From: Pseudomonas tructae
Lineage (GTDB): Bacteria; Pseudomonadota; Gammaproteobacteria; Pseudomonadales; Pseudomonadaceae
Reading direction: 5' to 3'
Length of the DNA: 64,000 bases
Assembly: GCF_004214895.1 (NCBI RefSeq)
Contig: NZ_CP035952.1
Span: 4,536,501-4,600,500, forward strand
Shown: positions 43,772 through 54,319 of the stretch, piece after piece
Layout of the letters: the number at the start of each line of letters is the position of its first letter
Position numbering within the stretch: the stretch's first letter is position 1
Notes under the pieces: generated by a model
Told to the model about the DNA's origin: nothing
What the model saw: the letters and a program-made list of their open reading frames with translations, nothing else
Database searches by the model: none
Position numbers and translations under genes: made by a program

Positions 43772-45178
43772 CTATAAGCAAGGATTGGGGGTGGATGTTC
43801 CGACCCTATCGCGGGGCAAGCCCGCTCCTACGTTAGGTGAGCATGCACTCAGGACCATATTCAGCCGCAGGCCATGACCAGTGTTCTGCGCCCATAACCG
43901 CCCGCCCTGGCGGACGATGGCATTGCGGGCAATGCTCAGGCCCAGGCCGAAACCACCGTCTCCCGGCCGCGACCCGTCAAGGCGGGTGAAGGGAGCAAAG
44001 ATTCGCTCAAGCTCAGCTTCAGCCACCCCGCCGCCCTGGTCTTCCAGCCAGATCAACCAGTCATCGCCCTGGCGCCGCCCATCCAGGCGGATCACGCCAC
44101 CGGCTGGCGAATGACGGATGGCATTGCGCAAGATGTTCTCCAGGGCCTGGGCCAAGCTGTTGAGGTTGCCCTGCACCCAACAGGAGGCGTCCAGCACGCA
44201 ATTCAACTGCGCGGGCTGCCAGGCACTTTCATAGCAGGCATCTTCGGCCAGCATCTCCCACAGGGCCTGAACCTGGATCGGTTCCTTGCTCAGGGGCGCC
44301 CGCTCGGTGTCGAGCCAGGCCAATTGCAGCGCGTCCTCGACCAGACGCTGCATGCAATCGATCTCCCGGCCCAGGCGTTCGCGCAGTTGCTCGGTATCAG
44401 CCTCACTGTCGCACGCCACGCGCAAGCGGCTCAACGGCGTGCGCAGCTCATGGGAGAGGTCGCGCAACAACTGTTGCTGCAGGGCCACGGTGCCCTGCAG
44501 GCGTTCGGCCATGTCATCGAAGGCGCGGCCTAGCTCACCCAGTTCGTCCTGGCGGCTGGTGGTGCTGCTGGAGACCCGTGCCGAGAGCTGGTCAGCGCGC
44601 CAGGCATTGGCCTGCTCGCGCAGCTGGATCAACGGCACGATCAGCATGCGATAGAGGCCGACACACAGCAGCAAGGTAAACAGCCCCGGAATGATGCCAT
44701 TGGTCACTACCCGCCACAGTACCCGGTACTGCCCCGGCGCCAGGCGCTGCGGCAGTTCCATGACCAGGGTGCCCAGTTGTGGTTGCTGCGGGAACGGCAG
44801 GCGCATCCACGGCATGCCGATCGTACGTGGGCTCACCGGCCAGTCGATGCCGCGCAAAAAAGTCAGGCGCCGGCTTTGCGCCTCGTTCAGTGGCGTGCCG
44901 CTCAAGGACTGCAGGTCCGGGCCGACCACCCCGACCCAACCGGATTCTTTCTGGCGCACCCCATTCAACCAGGCGTCGATACCGGCCTGGCCGCCTTGCA
45001 ACCAGGCCTGCTCGGCTTCACCGGCATAGGCTTGCAACGTGCTTTTGGCCTGCTCGGAGAGGAAGGCATTCTGCGTGTCCATGTGCCGGCCCCAGGTCCA
45101 GCTCAGGCCGATCATCAACAGGCAGAAGCCCACCAGCAGGATGGCCAGTTTCCAGAACAACGAATGACGGTTGGGCAT
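43772..45178 (-). CDS. Two-component sensor histidine kinase with REP-encoded tail
   Basis: A 468-residue membrane kinase. Two helices (about 9-30 and 160-182) enclose a periplasmic sensor of about 130 residues. A HAMP domain follows, then HisKA with the histidine in RDLSHELRTPLSRLRV (near 243), and HATPase (NILRNAIRHSPAGGVIRLDG; DGGFGLGLSIARNAI). The last 22 residues (SPNVGAGLPRDRVGTSTPNP) come from REP sequence at 43808-43831, so they are probably a recent extension. Position beside cysM and gacS matches PirS of P. aeruginosa (inferred from gene order), but the neighbouring TonB receptor pirA is absent. It starts 2 bp after the regulator's stop. Confidence 0.85.
   Translation of the reverse strand: MPNRHSLFWKLAILLVGFCLLMIGLSWTWGRHMDTQNAFLSEQAKSTLQAYAGEAEQAWLQGGQAGIDAWLNGVRQKESGWVGVVGPDLQSLSGTPLNEAQSRRLTFLRGIDWPVSPRTIGMPWMRLPFPQQPQLGTLVMELPQRLAPGQYRVLWRVVTNGIIPGLFTLLLCVGLYRMLIVPLIQLREQANAWRADQLSARVSSSTTSRQDELGELGRAFDDMAERLQGTVALQQQLLRDLSHELRTPLSRLRVACDSEADTEQLRERLGREIDCMQRLVEDALQLAWLDTERAPLSKEPIQVQALWEMLAEDACYESAWQPAQLNCVLDASCWVQGNLNSLAQALENILRNAIRHSPAGGVIRLDGRRQGDDWLIWLEDQGGGVAEAELERIFAPFTRLDGSRPGDGGFGLGLSIARNAIVRQGGRLWAQNTGHGLRLNMVLSACSPNVGAGLPRDRVGTSTPNPCL
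43808..43831. repeat. REP element overlapping the end of the kinase gene
   Basis: ATCGCGGGGCAAGCCCGCTC within the 3' end of the histidine-kinase reading frame. This is the only REP in the window that lies inside a coding region. Confidence 0.85.
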
Positions 45179-45180
45179 TT

Positions 45181-45897
45181 TCAGCTGACCTCAGCGCTGC
45201 TGAGCACATAACCCTTGCCCCACACTGTCCGCACTTCGCGCTCCAGATAGCCGATGGCCTTGAGCTTGCGGCGGATCTGGCTGACGTGCATGTCCAGGCT
45301 GCGGTCATGGCGGGAATAACCGCGCTGCAACACCTGTTGGTAGAGGAAGGCCTTGCTCAACACTTCTTCATCACTGCGCTGCAGGGTGTCGAGCAGGCGG
45401 TACTCGCTCAGGGTCAGGCCCGCCCACTGCTCGGCGTAACACACATCATTGGCCTCTTCATCGAAGCGCAACTGGCTGGGCAACACTGGGTTGGGTTGCT
45501 GATGGCGCCGTTCCAGTGCCACCCGCCGCAGGATCGCTTCAATGCGTACTTGCAGCTCGACCATGCTGAACGGTTTGGGCAAATAGTCGTCGGCGCCGCG
45601 CTGGAACCCGCTGATACGGTCAGCCTCGGCGCCCAGGGCCGACATCAGGATCACCGGCGTCGACCTGCTCTGGCGCAGCTGCGCGAGCACCTCCAGGCCG
45701 CCCAGGCCAGGCAGCAGGATGTCCATCAGCACCACATCGAAGCAGCTGTTTTGCGCAACCTGCAGGCCGTCGCGGCCATTCTGGCACCAGGTGACCTTGC
45801 AGCCGCCGCGCTGCAGTTCTTCACGCAGGTAGGCACCGAGGACCGGATCGTCCTCGATGGCGAGGATGTTGGAGGTGCTAATGGATACAGGAGTCAT
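45181..45897 (-). CDS. OmpR-family response regulator
   Basis: A 238-residue regulator. The receiver carries D59 in DVVLMDILLPGLGG, with LAIEDDPVLGAYL as the acidic pocket and KPFSMVELQVRIEAILRR as the lysine motif. The C-terminal winged helix has LTLSEYRLLDTLQRSDEEVL and HDRSLDMHVSQIRRKLKAIG plus the wing VRTVWGKGYVLSSAE. It is the partner of the kinase at 43772, which follows 2 bp later. It is divergent from gacS. Synteny suggests PirR-like, but no target site is identified. Confidence 0.88.
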   Translation of the reverse strand: MTPVSISTSNILAIEDDPVLGAYLREELQRGGCKVTWCQNGRDGLQVAQNSCFDVVLMDILLPGLGGLEVLAQLRQSRSTPVILMSALGAEADRISGFQRGADDYLPKPFSMVELQVRIEAILRRVALERRHQQPNPVLPSQLRFDEEANDVCYAEQWAGLTLSEYRLLDTLQRSDEEVLSKAFLYQQVLQRGYSRHDRSLDMHVSQIRRKLKAIGYLEREVRTVWGKGYVLSSAEVS

Positions 45898-46110
45898 TGG
45901 CCGATGCTAGCAATTCTCAATCACGCGATTATTGGGCATTCACCGAATACAGGCAACCAGCGCACGACCAAAGCCCGGGGTGAACCGGGTAATCGACAAA
46001 AGCAGATACAAATGAGTGCATTACGCGAGTAGGCGCGGTACTTTTCCGACTTGGTCCGTCAGCAGGAGCTGACGGGGGCTTACAGCGCTTACCGGGCACA
46101 GGAGAGTGGC

Positions 46111-48864
46111 GTGCTGAATAGATTGGGGATCAGAAGCCGCGTGCTGTTGCTCGCCTTGTTGCCGGCCGGCCTGATGGCGCTGGTGCTGGGCGGCTATTTC
46201 ACCTGGCTGCAGCAGAACGAGCTGCAGACCCAACTGCTGCAACGCGGCAAGATGATTGCCGAGCAACTGGCACCGCTGGTGGCACCAGCCTTGGCGCGGC
46301 ACGACCCGGCGCAACTGGAACGCATCGCCGCCCAGGCCCTGGAACAATCCGACGTACGCGCAGTAGCTTTCCTCGGCCCCGATCGCAATGCCCTGGCCCA
46401 TGCCGGCCCGAGCATGCTCAACCAGGCGCCCACCGGTGGTGGCACGCAATTGCTGCAGCGCACCGGTAATGACGCCACCCGCTATCTGTTGCCGGTTTTC
46501 GGCCGCCACCGCGACCTGGCCGGCGAACTGATCCCCGGCGAAGCCGACCGCCTGCTCGGCTGGGTGGAAATCGAACTGTCCCACGACGGCACCCTGCTGC
46601 GCGGCTACCGCAGCCTGTTCACCAGCCTGCTGTTGATCCTTGTGGGTCTGGCCGCCACCGCCCTGCTGGCCATGCGCATGAGCCGCACGATAAATGGCCC
46701 GATCGGCCAGATCAAATATGCGGTCAACCAGTTGAAAGATGGCAATCTCGAGGAACGCCTGCCGGCCATGGGCAGCTACGAGCTCGATGAACTGGCCGCG
46801 GGAATCAACCGCATGGCCGAAACCCTGCACAACGCCCATGAGGAACTGCAGCACAGCATCGACCAGGCCACCGAAGATGTGCGCCAGAACCTGGAAACCA
46901 TCGAGATCCAGAACATCGAGCTGGACATGGCGCGCAAGGAGGCTCTGGAAGCCAGCCGGATCAAGTCCGAGTTCCTCGCCAACATGAGCCATGAGATCCG
47001 TACCCCGCTCAATGGCATCCTCGGTTTCACCCATTTGTTGCAGAAGAGCGAACTGACCCCGCGCCAGCTCGACTACCTGGGCACCATCGAGAAATCCGCC
47101 GGCAGCTTGCTGGGGATCATCAACGAGATCCTCGACTTCTCCAAGATCGAGGCCGGAAAACTGGTGCTCGACAGCATCCCGTTCAATCTGCGCGACCTGA
47201 TTCAGGACACCCTGACCATCCTCGCCCCGGCCGCCCACGCCAAACAGCTGGAACTGGTCAGCCTGGTGTATCGCGACACGCCGCTGTCGCTGGTCGGCGA
47301 TCCGCTGCGACTCAAGCAGATACTCACCAATCTGGTGAGCAATGCCATCAAGTTCACCCGCGAAGGCACCATCGTCGCCCGCGCCATGCTCGAAGAAGAA
47401 CGCGAAGACAGCGTGCAGTTGCGCATCAGCGTCCAGGACACCGGCATCGGCTTGTCCACCCAGGACGTGCGCGCGCTGTTCCAGGCTTTCAGCCAGGCTG
47501 ATAACTCGCTGTCGCGCCAACCCGGCGGCACAGGCCTGGGCCTGGTGATCTCCAAGCGTCTGATCGAACAGATGGGCGGCGAGATCGGCGTTGACAGCAC
47601 GCCAGGCGAAGGTTCGCAGTTCTGGATCAGCCTGAGCCTGCCCAAGGCCCGTGACGACGCCGAAGACCTGCCACTGCAGCCCTTGGTCGGGCGCCGGGTG
47701 GCCATTGTCGACAGCCATGAGCTGGCGCGTCAGGCACTGGAGCATCAACTGGAGGACTGCGGTCTGAGCGTCAGCCTGTTCAGCACCCTGGACCAACTGC
47801 TGCAGGCGGTCGAAGCCGCCATCCTGGCCGGGCAACCCTTCGAGCTGGCGGTGCTGGGGATAAGCCTCGACGACCTCTCGCCCGAACGCCTGGGCCAGTA
47901 CATCCAGCAACTGGAACGCCTCGCCTGCCAGCCGCTGGTCCTCTGCCCGACCACCGAACAGGCGCTGTACCACCCTTACCTGCCCAATGGCCACAGCCAG
48001 TTGCAGGCCAAACCCGCCTGCACCCGCAAGCTGCGCCGGGCACTGGTCGAGATGGTCCAGCCACGGCGCCCGGGCAGCGACAGCAAACCGGTGTCCGACC
48101 AGCCCTTGCCCAAAGTGCTGTGCGTCGATGACAACCCGGCCAATCTACTGCTGGTGCAGACGCTGCTGGAGGACCTGGGGGCCGAAGTGCTAGCGGTCGA
48201 CAGCGGTTATGCGGCCGTTCAAGCCGTGCAGGACGAGCGCTTTGACCTGGTGCTGATGGACGTGCAGATGCCTGGCATGGACGGGCGCGAATGTACCGAG
48301 CAGATTCGCCGCTGGGAAACCAGCCAGAGCGGCGCAGCCTTGCCGATCGTTGCCCTGACCGCCCACGCCATGGCCAACGAAAAACGGGCCTTGCTGCACA
48401 GTGGCATGGACGACTACCTGACCAAACCGATCAGCGAACGCCAACTGGCCCAGGTGGTACTCAAGTGGACCGGCCTGGCCCTCGGCGCACCGCGCCCGGA
48501 GCGGCCACTGGAGCGAGCGCCCGAGAGCATTGAACTCAAGGTGCTGGACCCCGAAGAAGGCCTGCGCCTGGCCGCTGGCAAACCGGACCTGGCCGCCGAC
48601 ATGCTGGCCATGCTGCTGGCTTCGCTGGAGTCCGACCGCGAGGCAATCCGGGTAGCCCGCGAGGCCGCCGACCGCAATGCCATGATCGAGCGCGTGCACC
48701 GGCTCAATGGCGCCTCGCGCTACTGCGGGGTGCCCCAGTTGCGCGCCGCCTGCCAACGCAGTGAAACCTTGCTCAAGCAGGATGACCCACAGGCGCCGCA
48801 AGCCCTGGACGAACTGGATCGGGCCATCACCCGGCTGACGGCCCAGGCGCGCATGAGCGCCTGA
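46111..48864 (+). CDS. gacS: Global regulatory hybrid sensor kinase GacS
   Basis: A 917-residue tripartite kinase, the length of the family. It shows two membrane helices around a periplasmic sensor (about 11-170), HAMP (about 185-235), HisKA with H294 (ANMSHEIRTPLNGILGF), HATPase, a receiver with D717 (LVLMDVQMPGMDG), and a C-terminal Hpt with H863 (ERVHRLNGASRYCG). These three positions are the known GacS phosphorelay sites. It drives GacA, the small RNAs rsmX/Y/Z and secondary metabolism. The GTG start at 46111 is supported by CAGGAGAG 6-12 nt upstream and by the family's LxLGIRSRVLLL N-terminus. Confidence 0.96.
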   Translation: MLNRLGIRSRVLLLALLPAGLMALVLGGYFTWLQQNELQTQLLQRGKMIAEQLAPLVAPALARHDPAQLERIAAQALEQSDVRAVAFLGPDRNALAHAGPSMLNQAPTGGGTQLLQRTGNDATRYLLPVFGRHRDLAGELIPGEADRLLGWVEIELSHDGTLLRGYRSLFTSLLLILVGLAATALLAMRMSRTINGPIGQIKYAVNQLKDGNLEERLPAMGSYELDELAAGINRMAETLHNAHEELQHSIDQATEDVRQNLETIEIQNIELDMARKEALEASRIKSEFLANMSHEIRTPLNGILGFTHLLQKSELTPRQLDYLGTIEKSAGSLLGIINEILDFSKIEAGKLVLDSIPFNLRDLIQDTLTILAPAAHAKQLELVSLVYRDTPLSLVGDPLRLKQILTNLVSNAIKFTREGTIVARAMLEEEREDSVQLRISVQDTGIGLSTQDVRALFQAFSQADNSLSRQPGGTGLGLVISKRLIEQMGGEIGVDSTPGEGSQFWISLSLPKARDDAEDLPLQPLVGRRVAIVDSHELARQALEHQLEDCGLSVSLFSTLDQLLQAVEAAILAGQPFELAVLGISLDDLSPERLGQYIQQLERLACQPLVLCPTTEQALYHPYLPNGHSQLQAKPACTRKLRRALVEMVQPRRPGSDSKPVSDQPLPKVLCVDDNPANLLLVQTLLEDLGAEVLAVDSGYAAVQAVQDERFDLVLMDVQMPGMDGRECTEQIRRWETSQSGAALPIVALTAHAMANEKRALLHSGMDDYLTKPISERQLAQVVLKWTGLALGAPRPERPLERAPESIELKVLDPEEGLRLAAGKPDLAADMLAMLLASLESDREAIRVAREAADRNAMIERVHRLNGASRYCGVPQLRAACQRSETLLKQDDPQAPQALDELDRAITRLTAQARMSA

Positions 48865-48940
48865 GCCCTGGCTGACTTGAAGCAAGGCTAGATCCTTGCC
48901 CATTGGTTAAACTTTCAGGCAAAGCTTTCAGGACGATCCT

Positions 48941-49930
48941 ATGCGCGTATTGTTTTTCAGCAGCCAGACCTACGACCAGGACAGTTTCACCCAGGCCACT
49001 GCCGCGCCAGGGCTTGAGCTGCACTTCCAGCCCGCGCGCCTGACTGAAGACACCGCAGCGTTGGCCGCTGGCCATGAAGTGGTCTGCGCCTTCATCAACG
49101 ACGATCTCGGCGCTAGCGTGCTGCAATGCCTGGCGGCCGCCGGCACACGCCTGATTGCCCTGCGCTCGGCCGGCTACAACCATGTCGACCTGGCTGCAGC
49201 CAAACGCCTGGGCCTGGCCGTGGTGCGGGTACCCGCCTACTCGCCCCATGCTGTGGCCGAACATGCAGTGGCGCTGATTCTGGCGCTCAACCGACGCCTG
49301 CACCGGGCCTACAACCGCACCCGCGAAGGCGACTTCACCCTGCACGGGCTGACCGGCTTCGACCTGTACGGCAAGACCGTTGGCGTGGTCGGCACCGGGC
49401 AGATCGGCGCGGCGTTCGCCCGGATCATGGCCGGTTTCGGTTGCCAACTGCTGGCCTATGACCCCTACCCCAACCCCGAATTGCTGGCCTTGGGCGCGCG
49501 TTACCTGAGCCTGCCGCAGCTACTGCGCCAGGCCCAGGTCATCAGCCTGCATTGCCCGTTGAACGACGCTACCCGTCACCTGATCAATGCCCGGACCCTG
49601 GCCGACCTTACCCCCGGGGCGATGCTGATCAATACCGGACGTGGCGCCCTGGTCGACACCCCGGCGCTGATCGAGGCCCTGAAAAGCGGCCAGCTCGGCT
49701 ACCTGGGGCTGGATGTCTACGAGGAGGAAGCCCAGCTGTTCTTCGAGGACCGCTCCGACCAGCCCTTGCAGGACGACGTGCTGGCGCGGTTGCTGACCTT
49801 CCCCAACGTCATCGTCACCGCCCACCAGGCCTTCCTCACCCGCGAAGCGCTGGCCGCCATTGCCGCCACCACCCTGGACAACATTACCCGCTGGGCGGCA
49901 GGCAATGCGCAGAACTTGGTCGAAGGTTGA
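48941..49930 (+). CDS. ldhA: D-lactate dehydrogenase (2-hydroxyacid dehydrogenase)
   Basis: A 329-residue NAD-dependent D-2-hydroxyacid dehydrogenase. It has SAGYNHVDLAAAKRLGLAVV, the Rossmann motif VGVVGTGQIGAAFARI, the second signature SLHCPLNDATRHLIN, then INTGRGALVDTPALIEALKS with the catalytic arginine, and the histidine in VTAHQAFLTREALA. It reduces pyruvate to D-lactate in fermentation-type conditions. An ATG at 48941 has a weak AGGACG before it. It follows gacS by 76 bp and precedes a two-gene operon. Confidence 0.93.
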   Translation: MRVLFFSSQTYDQDSFTQATAAPGLELHFQPARLTEDTAALAAGHEVVCAFINDDLGASVLQCLAAAGTRLIALRSAGYNHVDLAAAKRLGLAVVRVPAYSPHAVAEHAVALILALNRRLHRAYNRTREGDFTLHGLTGFDLYGKTVGVVGTGQIGAAFARIMAGFGCQLLAYDPYPNPELLALGARYLSLPQLLRQAQVISLHCPLNDATRHLINARTLADLTPGAMLINTGRGALVDTPALIEALKSGQLGYLGLDVYEEEAQLFFEDRSDQPLQDDVLARLLTFPNVIVTAHQAFLTREALAAIAATTLDNITRWAAGNAQNLVEG

Positions 49931-49961
49931 TGCTAGGATACGCGGCAGATTTGGAGGACCC

Positions 49962-50399
49962 ATGGTCGAACACGATTTCCGCTACACCTTGTTTAATCCG
50001 CAACACACCCTGATCGAGTGCCGCGCCCTGGTGCCGGGCCGTTATCAAGTGACCGGCAACGGTGGCTCGATCCAGAAGAGCGACGTTCTGCTGGTGACCC
50101 TCAAGGGCAGCAAGGATTTGTCCATGCGCCTGACGGTGGAGTCCGTGCGCCACCTGATCAACCCGACCGGCCAATGGGTCGCAGTGGCCAGCGGCCCGGT
50201 ATTCGGCGAACTGGCGATCCACACCTGGGAGGTCAACTGCGACAGCTGCCAGGCGAGCCTGAACTTCGAGTTCGCGGTCGACGCCAAGCTGGGCAAAAAG
50301 GCTCAACAGCCGGCCGCCAGCGCACGCATCGCCGACCTGGGCTGGATCAGCCGCGCCGACAAGCACCTGTGCCCGAAATGCAAGGAGACGGCCCAGTGA
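49962..50399 (+). CDS. Zinc-ribbon-like conserved hypothetical protein
   Basis: A 145-residue cytoplasmic protein I cannot name. The first 75 residues look beta-rich (VEHDFRYTLFNPQHTLIECR; YQVTGNGGSIQKSDVLLVTL). Two CxxC pairs lie far apart, in NCDSCQ (about 90) and LCPKCK at the end; together they could ligate one zinc. GGAGG is 5 nt before the ATG. The GTG start of the META lipoprotein gene overlaps its stop (GTGA), so the two are translated together, although one is cytosolic and the other exported. Confidence 0.78.
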   Translation: MVEHDFRYTLFNPQHTLIECRALVPGRYQVTGNGGSIQKSDVLLVTLKGSKDLSMRLTVESVRHLINPTGQWVAVASGPVFGELAIHTWEVNCDSCQASLNFEFAVDAKLGKKAQQPAASARIADLGWISRADKHLCPKCKETAQ

Positions 50400-50800
50400 A
50401 AACGCTGTTGCTCTGGGCCCTGATCGGCACGACGCTGCTCGGTTGCGCCGCCGAGCCAATGAAGCTGGAACAGGAACGCAGCTATCTGCTGGAGTGGATT
50501 GGCGAGCGGCCGCTGATGGACTACAGCCATCTGACCCTGACCCTGGCCAGCGACGGCCGCGCTTATGGCAATGCTGGCTGCAACCATTGGTTCGCGCCTT
50601 ATCAGCTAGAAGGCGACAAGCTGACCTTCGGTAAGGTCGGCAGCACCCGCAAGCTGTGCGCACCGGCACTGATGGAGCAGGAGAAACGCTTCCTCCAGGC
50701 CCTGGAAACCGTGCAGCGCTGGGACATCTCGCCGATCGAGCAGGTGCGCTTCTGGCCGGCCGAGGGCAAACCGCTACGTTTCTGGCCTGAAGAAGGCTGA
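50396..50800 (+). CDS. META domain-containing lipoprotein (HslJ-like)
   Basis: A 134-residue lipoprotein. The GTG start overlaps the previous stop as GTGA; the signal sequence MKTLLLWALIGTTLLGC has the lipobox cysteine at 17. The META domain shows TLASDGRAYGNAGCNHWFAP (the family's GxGxCNxxxG pattern), LTFGKVGSTRKLCAPALMEQ, and a C-terminal RFWPEEG. META proteins are periplasmic or outer-membrane; HslJ is tied to heat-shock and novobiocin resistance in E. coli. The biochemical role is unknown. Confidence 0.88.
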   Translation: MKTLLLWALIGTTLLGCAAEPMKLEQERSYLLEWIGERPLMDYSHLTLTLASDGRAYGNAGCNHWFAPYQLEGDKLTFGKVGSTRKLCAPALMEQEKRFLQALETVQRWDISPIEQVRFWPAEGKPLRFWPEEG

Positions 50801-50827
50801 AATGCCCCGCGATGAAAGCACCAGAAA

Positions 50828-51292
50828 TCAAGCGCCCTTGAGCGCCTTGATCTTCGCGTTCAAACCCTCAAGCGTCTGCTCGCCCATCAGTTGCTCACGT
50901 ACCTTGCCCTTGTCATCGATGATGTAGGTCACCGGCAAGGCTTCGCTGCGCGGCAGTTCGTAACGCTCGGCCGGATCGCTGGCCAGTACCGTGAAGCCGA
51001 TGCCCAGCGCTTCGCTGGCCTTTTTCAGTTCTTCGCCCTGCAAGCCGTCGAAGTTCACCCCCAGCACCTGCACGCCCTGCCCCTGCCACTGCTTGGCAGC
51101 CGCGTTGAGTTCGGGAATCTCTATACGGCACGGGCCGCACCATTCCGCCCAGTAGTTGAGCACCAGCCAGTGCCCTTCAATCTGCTCGGCTTTCACTGCC
51201 TGACCGTGCTGGTCCAGGCCGTAATCTGCACCGCAACCGCCGAGCAACAGGCTCGCGGTGATGGCCAGTGCTGCTGCCAAACGCCTTGTCAT
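50828..51292 (-). CDS. TlpA-like thioredoxin-fold lipoprotein
   Basis: A 154-residue protein with a lipobox (SLLLGGCGAD, cysteine near 20) and a thioredoxin fold. The active site is WCGPC in LNYWAEWCGPCRIEIPEL, followed by the cis-proline region ALPVTYIIDDKGKV. TlpA/ResA/DsbE members supply reductant to cytochrome-c maturation or act in periplasmic thiol repair. There are no cytochrome genes nearby, so the target is open. It is divergent from arsC. Confidence 0.88.
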   Translation of the reverse strand: MTRRLAAALAITASLLLGGCGADYGLDQHGQAVKAEQIEGHWLVLNYWAEWCGPCRIEIPELNAAAKQWQGQGVQVLGVNFDGLQGEELKKASEALGIGFTVLASDPAERYELPRSEALPVTYIIDDKGKVREQLMGEQTLEGLNAKIKALKGA

Positions 51293-51378
51293 GGGTCAAT
51301 CCTTCTCGAAGATTCAAGCAAAATGCGAAGTCGCTGCGGTTAGAATAGCCGCCACACCCTGCTGGATGCGACCCGAAC

Positions 51379-52737
<1,359 letters not shown>

Positions 52738-52745
52738 TGTAATTT

Positions 52746-52812
52746 TATCGCGGGGCAAGCCCGCTCCCACAGGTTCAATGAAATCTTGTGGGAGCGGGCT
52801 TGCCCCGCGATA
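52746..52812. repeat. REP pair
   Basis: Two inverted REP units (TATCGCGGGGCAAGCCCGCT... ) around AGGTTCAATGAAATCTT form a large palindrome between the DUF2069 gene and the convergent DNA glycosylase gene. Confidence 0.9.
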
Positions 52813-52817
52813 AATAC

Positions 52818-53489
52818 TCAATGATTGACGGTATGCGCCAGCATCACCGACAGCTGGCACAGCGGCCGCCCACTCTCGGCATGCCACTGGTTGAAGGCGT
52901 CCTGCACCAGCGCCAGGTCACGCTGGCTGGTCGGCGGCTTGTCGATGATGTTCTGAGCAATCAGGGCCGCAGCCATGTCATCGGTAGGGATGAAGGTGTC
53001 CTTGCCGCACATGCGCAAGAAGCGCGGCGCCGACAGCCCGCCCAACTGGTTGCCGTGCTTGGCCAGATACTTCCACAGGCCGACGATATCGGTCACCGGC
53101 CAGTCGGCGATGAACGCACCGAAACTGCCGTGTTGCTTCTCGATATCGAGGATCATCTGTGCGTTGCGCGGCACGCTCTTGAGCTTGCCCAGGTGGCGGA
53201 TGATCCGCGTGTCCTGCATCAGTCGCTCCAGGTGCTCGGCGCCCATCAGCACGACCTTGTCCGGGTCGAAGCCGAAGAACACCTGCTCGAAGGCCGGCCA
53301 TTTGGCGTCCACCAGGCTGTGTTTCAAACCAGCGCGAAATACGCGCAGGGCCAGGGTCGACAAGTATCGGTCGGCGCTGGTCGCGCGCAGTTGCTCGGGG
53401 CTTCTGGCCTGGGGCAGGAAGGCCTCCAGGGCCGCCGCCGAGCCGAAGCGATTCAGGCAGAACTCATACAGCCATTGGTAGTCACGCAT
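52818..53489 (-). CDS. DNA-3-methyladenine glycosylase I family protein
   Basis: A 223-residue protein of the Tag-like (Adenine_glyco) fold. It begins MRDYQWLYEFCLNRFGSAAA, and shows LALRVFRAGLKHSLVDAKWP, QDTRIIRHLGKLKSVPRNAQ and SAPRFLRMCGKDTFIPTDDM. These correspond to the base-flipping and helix-hairpin region of Tag. Tag from E. coli is shorter (187 residues) and has zinc-binding Cys/His not clear here, so the assignment is to family and not to activity. It is 5 bp before ttcA's stop on the same strand. Confidence 0.75.
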   Translation of the reverse strand: MRDYQWLYEFCLNRFGSAAALEAFLPQARSPEQLRATSADRYLSTLALRVFRAGLKHSLVDAKWPAFEQVFFGFDPDKVVLMGAEHLERLMQDTRIIRHLGKLKSVPRNAQMILDIEKQHGSFGAFIADWPVTDIVGLWKYLAKHGNQLGGLSAPRFLRMCGKDTFIPTDDMAAALIAQNIIDKPPTSQRDLALVQDAFNQWHAESGRPLCQLSVMLAHTVNH

Positions 53490-53494
53490 GGCCG

Positions 53495-54319
53495 TCAGAT
53501 GTTCAGTACGTCGACAAAACGCGGGGTGGCCGTCTCGTCGATCTTCAGGCTGGTGAAATCGAACAGGTTGCGGTCAGCCAGTTGCGACGGCACCACGTTC
53601 TGCAGGCCACGGAAGATGTTCTCGGTGCGCCCTGGAGTCTTGCGCTCCCACTCCACCAACATGTCCTTGACCACCTGGCGCTGCAGGTTTTCCTGGGAGC
53701 CGCAGAGGTTGCACGGGATGATCGGGAATTCGCGCATGTCCGAGTAGGCCTGGATGTCCTTCTCGCTGCAATAGGCCAGCGGACGGATCACCACATTGCG
53801 CCCGTCGTCAGCCCGCAGTTTGGGTGGCATGGCCTTGAGGGTGCCGTTGAAGAACATGTTGAGAAAGAAGGTCTCGACGATGTCGTCGCGGTGGTGCCCC
53901 AGGGCCATCTTGGTCGCGCCGATCTCGTCGGCGAAGGTGTACAGGGTGCCGCGACGCAGGCGCGAACATAGCGAGCAGGTGGTTTTGCCTTCCGGGATCA
54001 ATTCCTTGACCACCGAATAGGTGTCCTTCTCGACGATGTGATACTCGACGCCGAGGGCTTTCAGGTAGGCCGGCAGCACGTGCTCGGGGAAGCCTGGCTG
54101 CTTCTGGTCCATGTTCACCGCGACGATGTCGAACTTGATCGGCGCCACTTTCTGCAGGTGCAGCAGAACATCGAGCATGGTGTAGCTGTCTTTGCCGCCG
54201 GACAGGCAGACCATGACCTTGTCACCGTCTTCGATCATGTTGAAGTCGGTGATGGCTTCGCCGGCGAGACGACGCAGGCGTTTTTGCAGTTTGTTCTGGT
54301 TGACCGAAAGGGTGCCCAT
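53495..54319 (-). CDS. ttcA: tRNA 2-thiocytidine(32) synthetase
   Basis: A 274-residue enzyme that thiolates C32 of certain tRNAs. The PP-loop is [19 protein letters not shown]. Two CxxC pairs, [10 protein letters not shown] and CNLCGSQEN, provide cysteines for the 4Fe-4S cluster. [20 protein letters not shown] is the third block. The start [20 protein letters not shown] is at 54319; upstream in-frame codons to 54421 lack support. Confidence 0.96.
   Translation of the reverse strand: MGTLSVNQNKLQKRLRRLAGEAITDFNMIEDGDKVMVCLSGGKDSYTMLDVLLHLQKVAPIKFDIVAVNMDQKQPGFPEHVLPAYLKALGVEYHIVEKDTYSVVKELIPEGKTTCSLCSRLRRGTLYTFADEIGATKMALGHHRDDIVETFFLNMFFNGTLKAMPPKLRADDGRNVVIRPLAYCSEKDIQAYSDMREFPIIPCNLCGSQENLQRQVVKDMLVEWERKTPGRTENIFRGLQNVVPSQLADRNLFDFTSLKIDETATPRFVDVLNI

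Noticed and set aside
46021..47994. 657-codon open frame on the minus strand
   Set aside because: Antisense to gacS, whose domains and catalytic residues are unmistakable.
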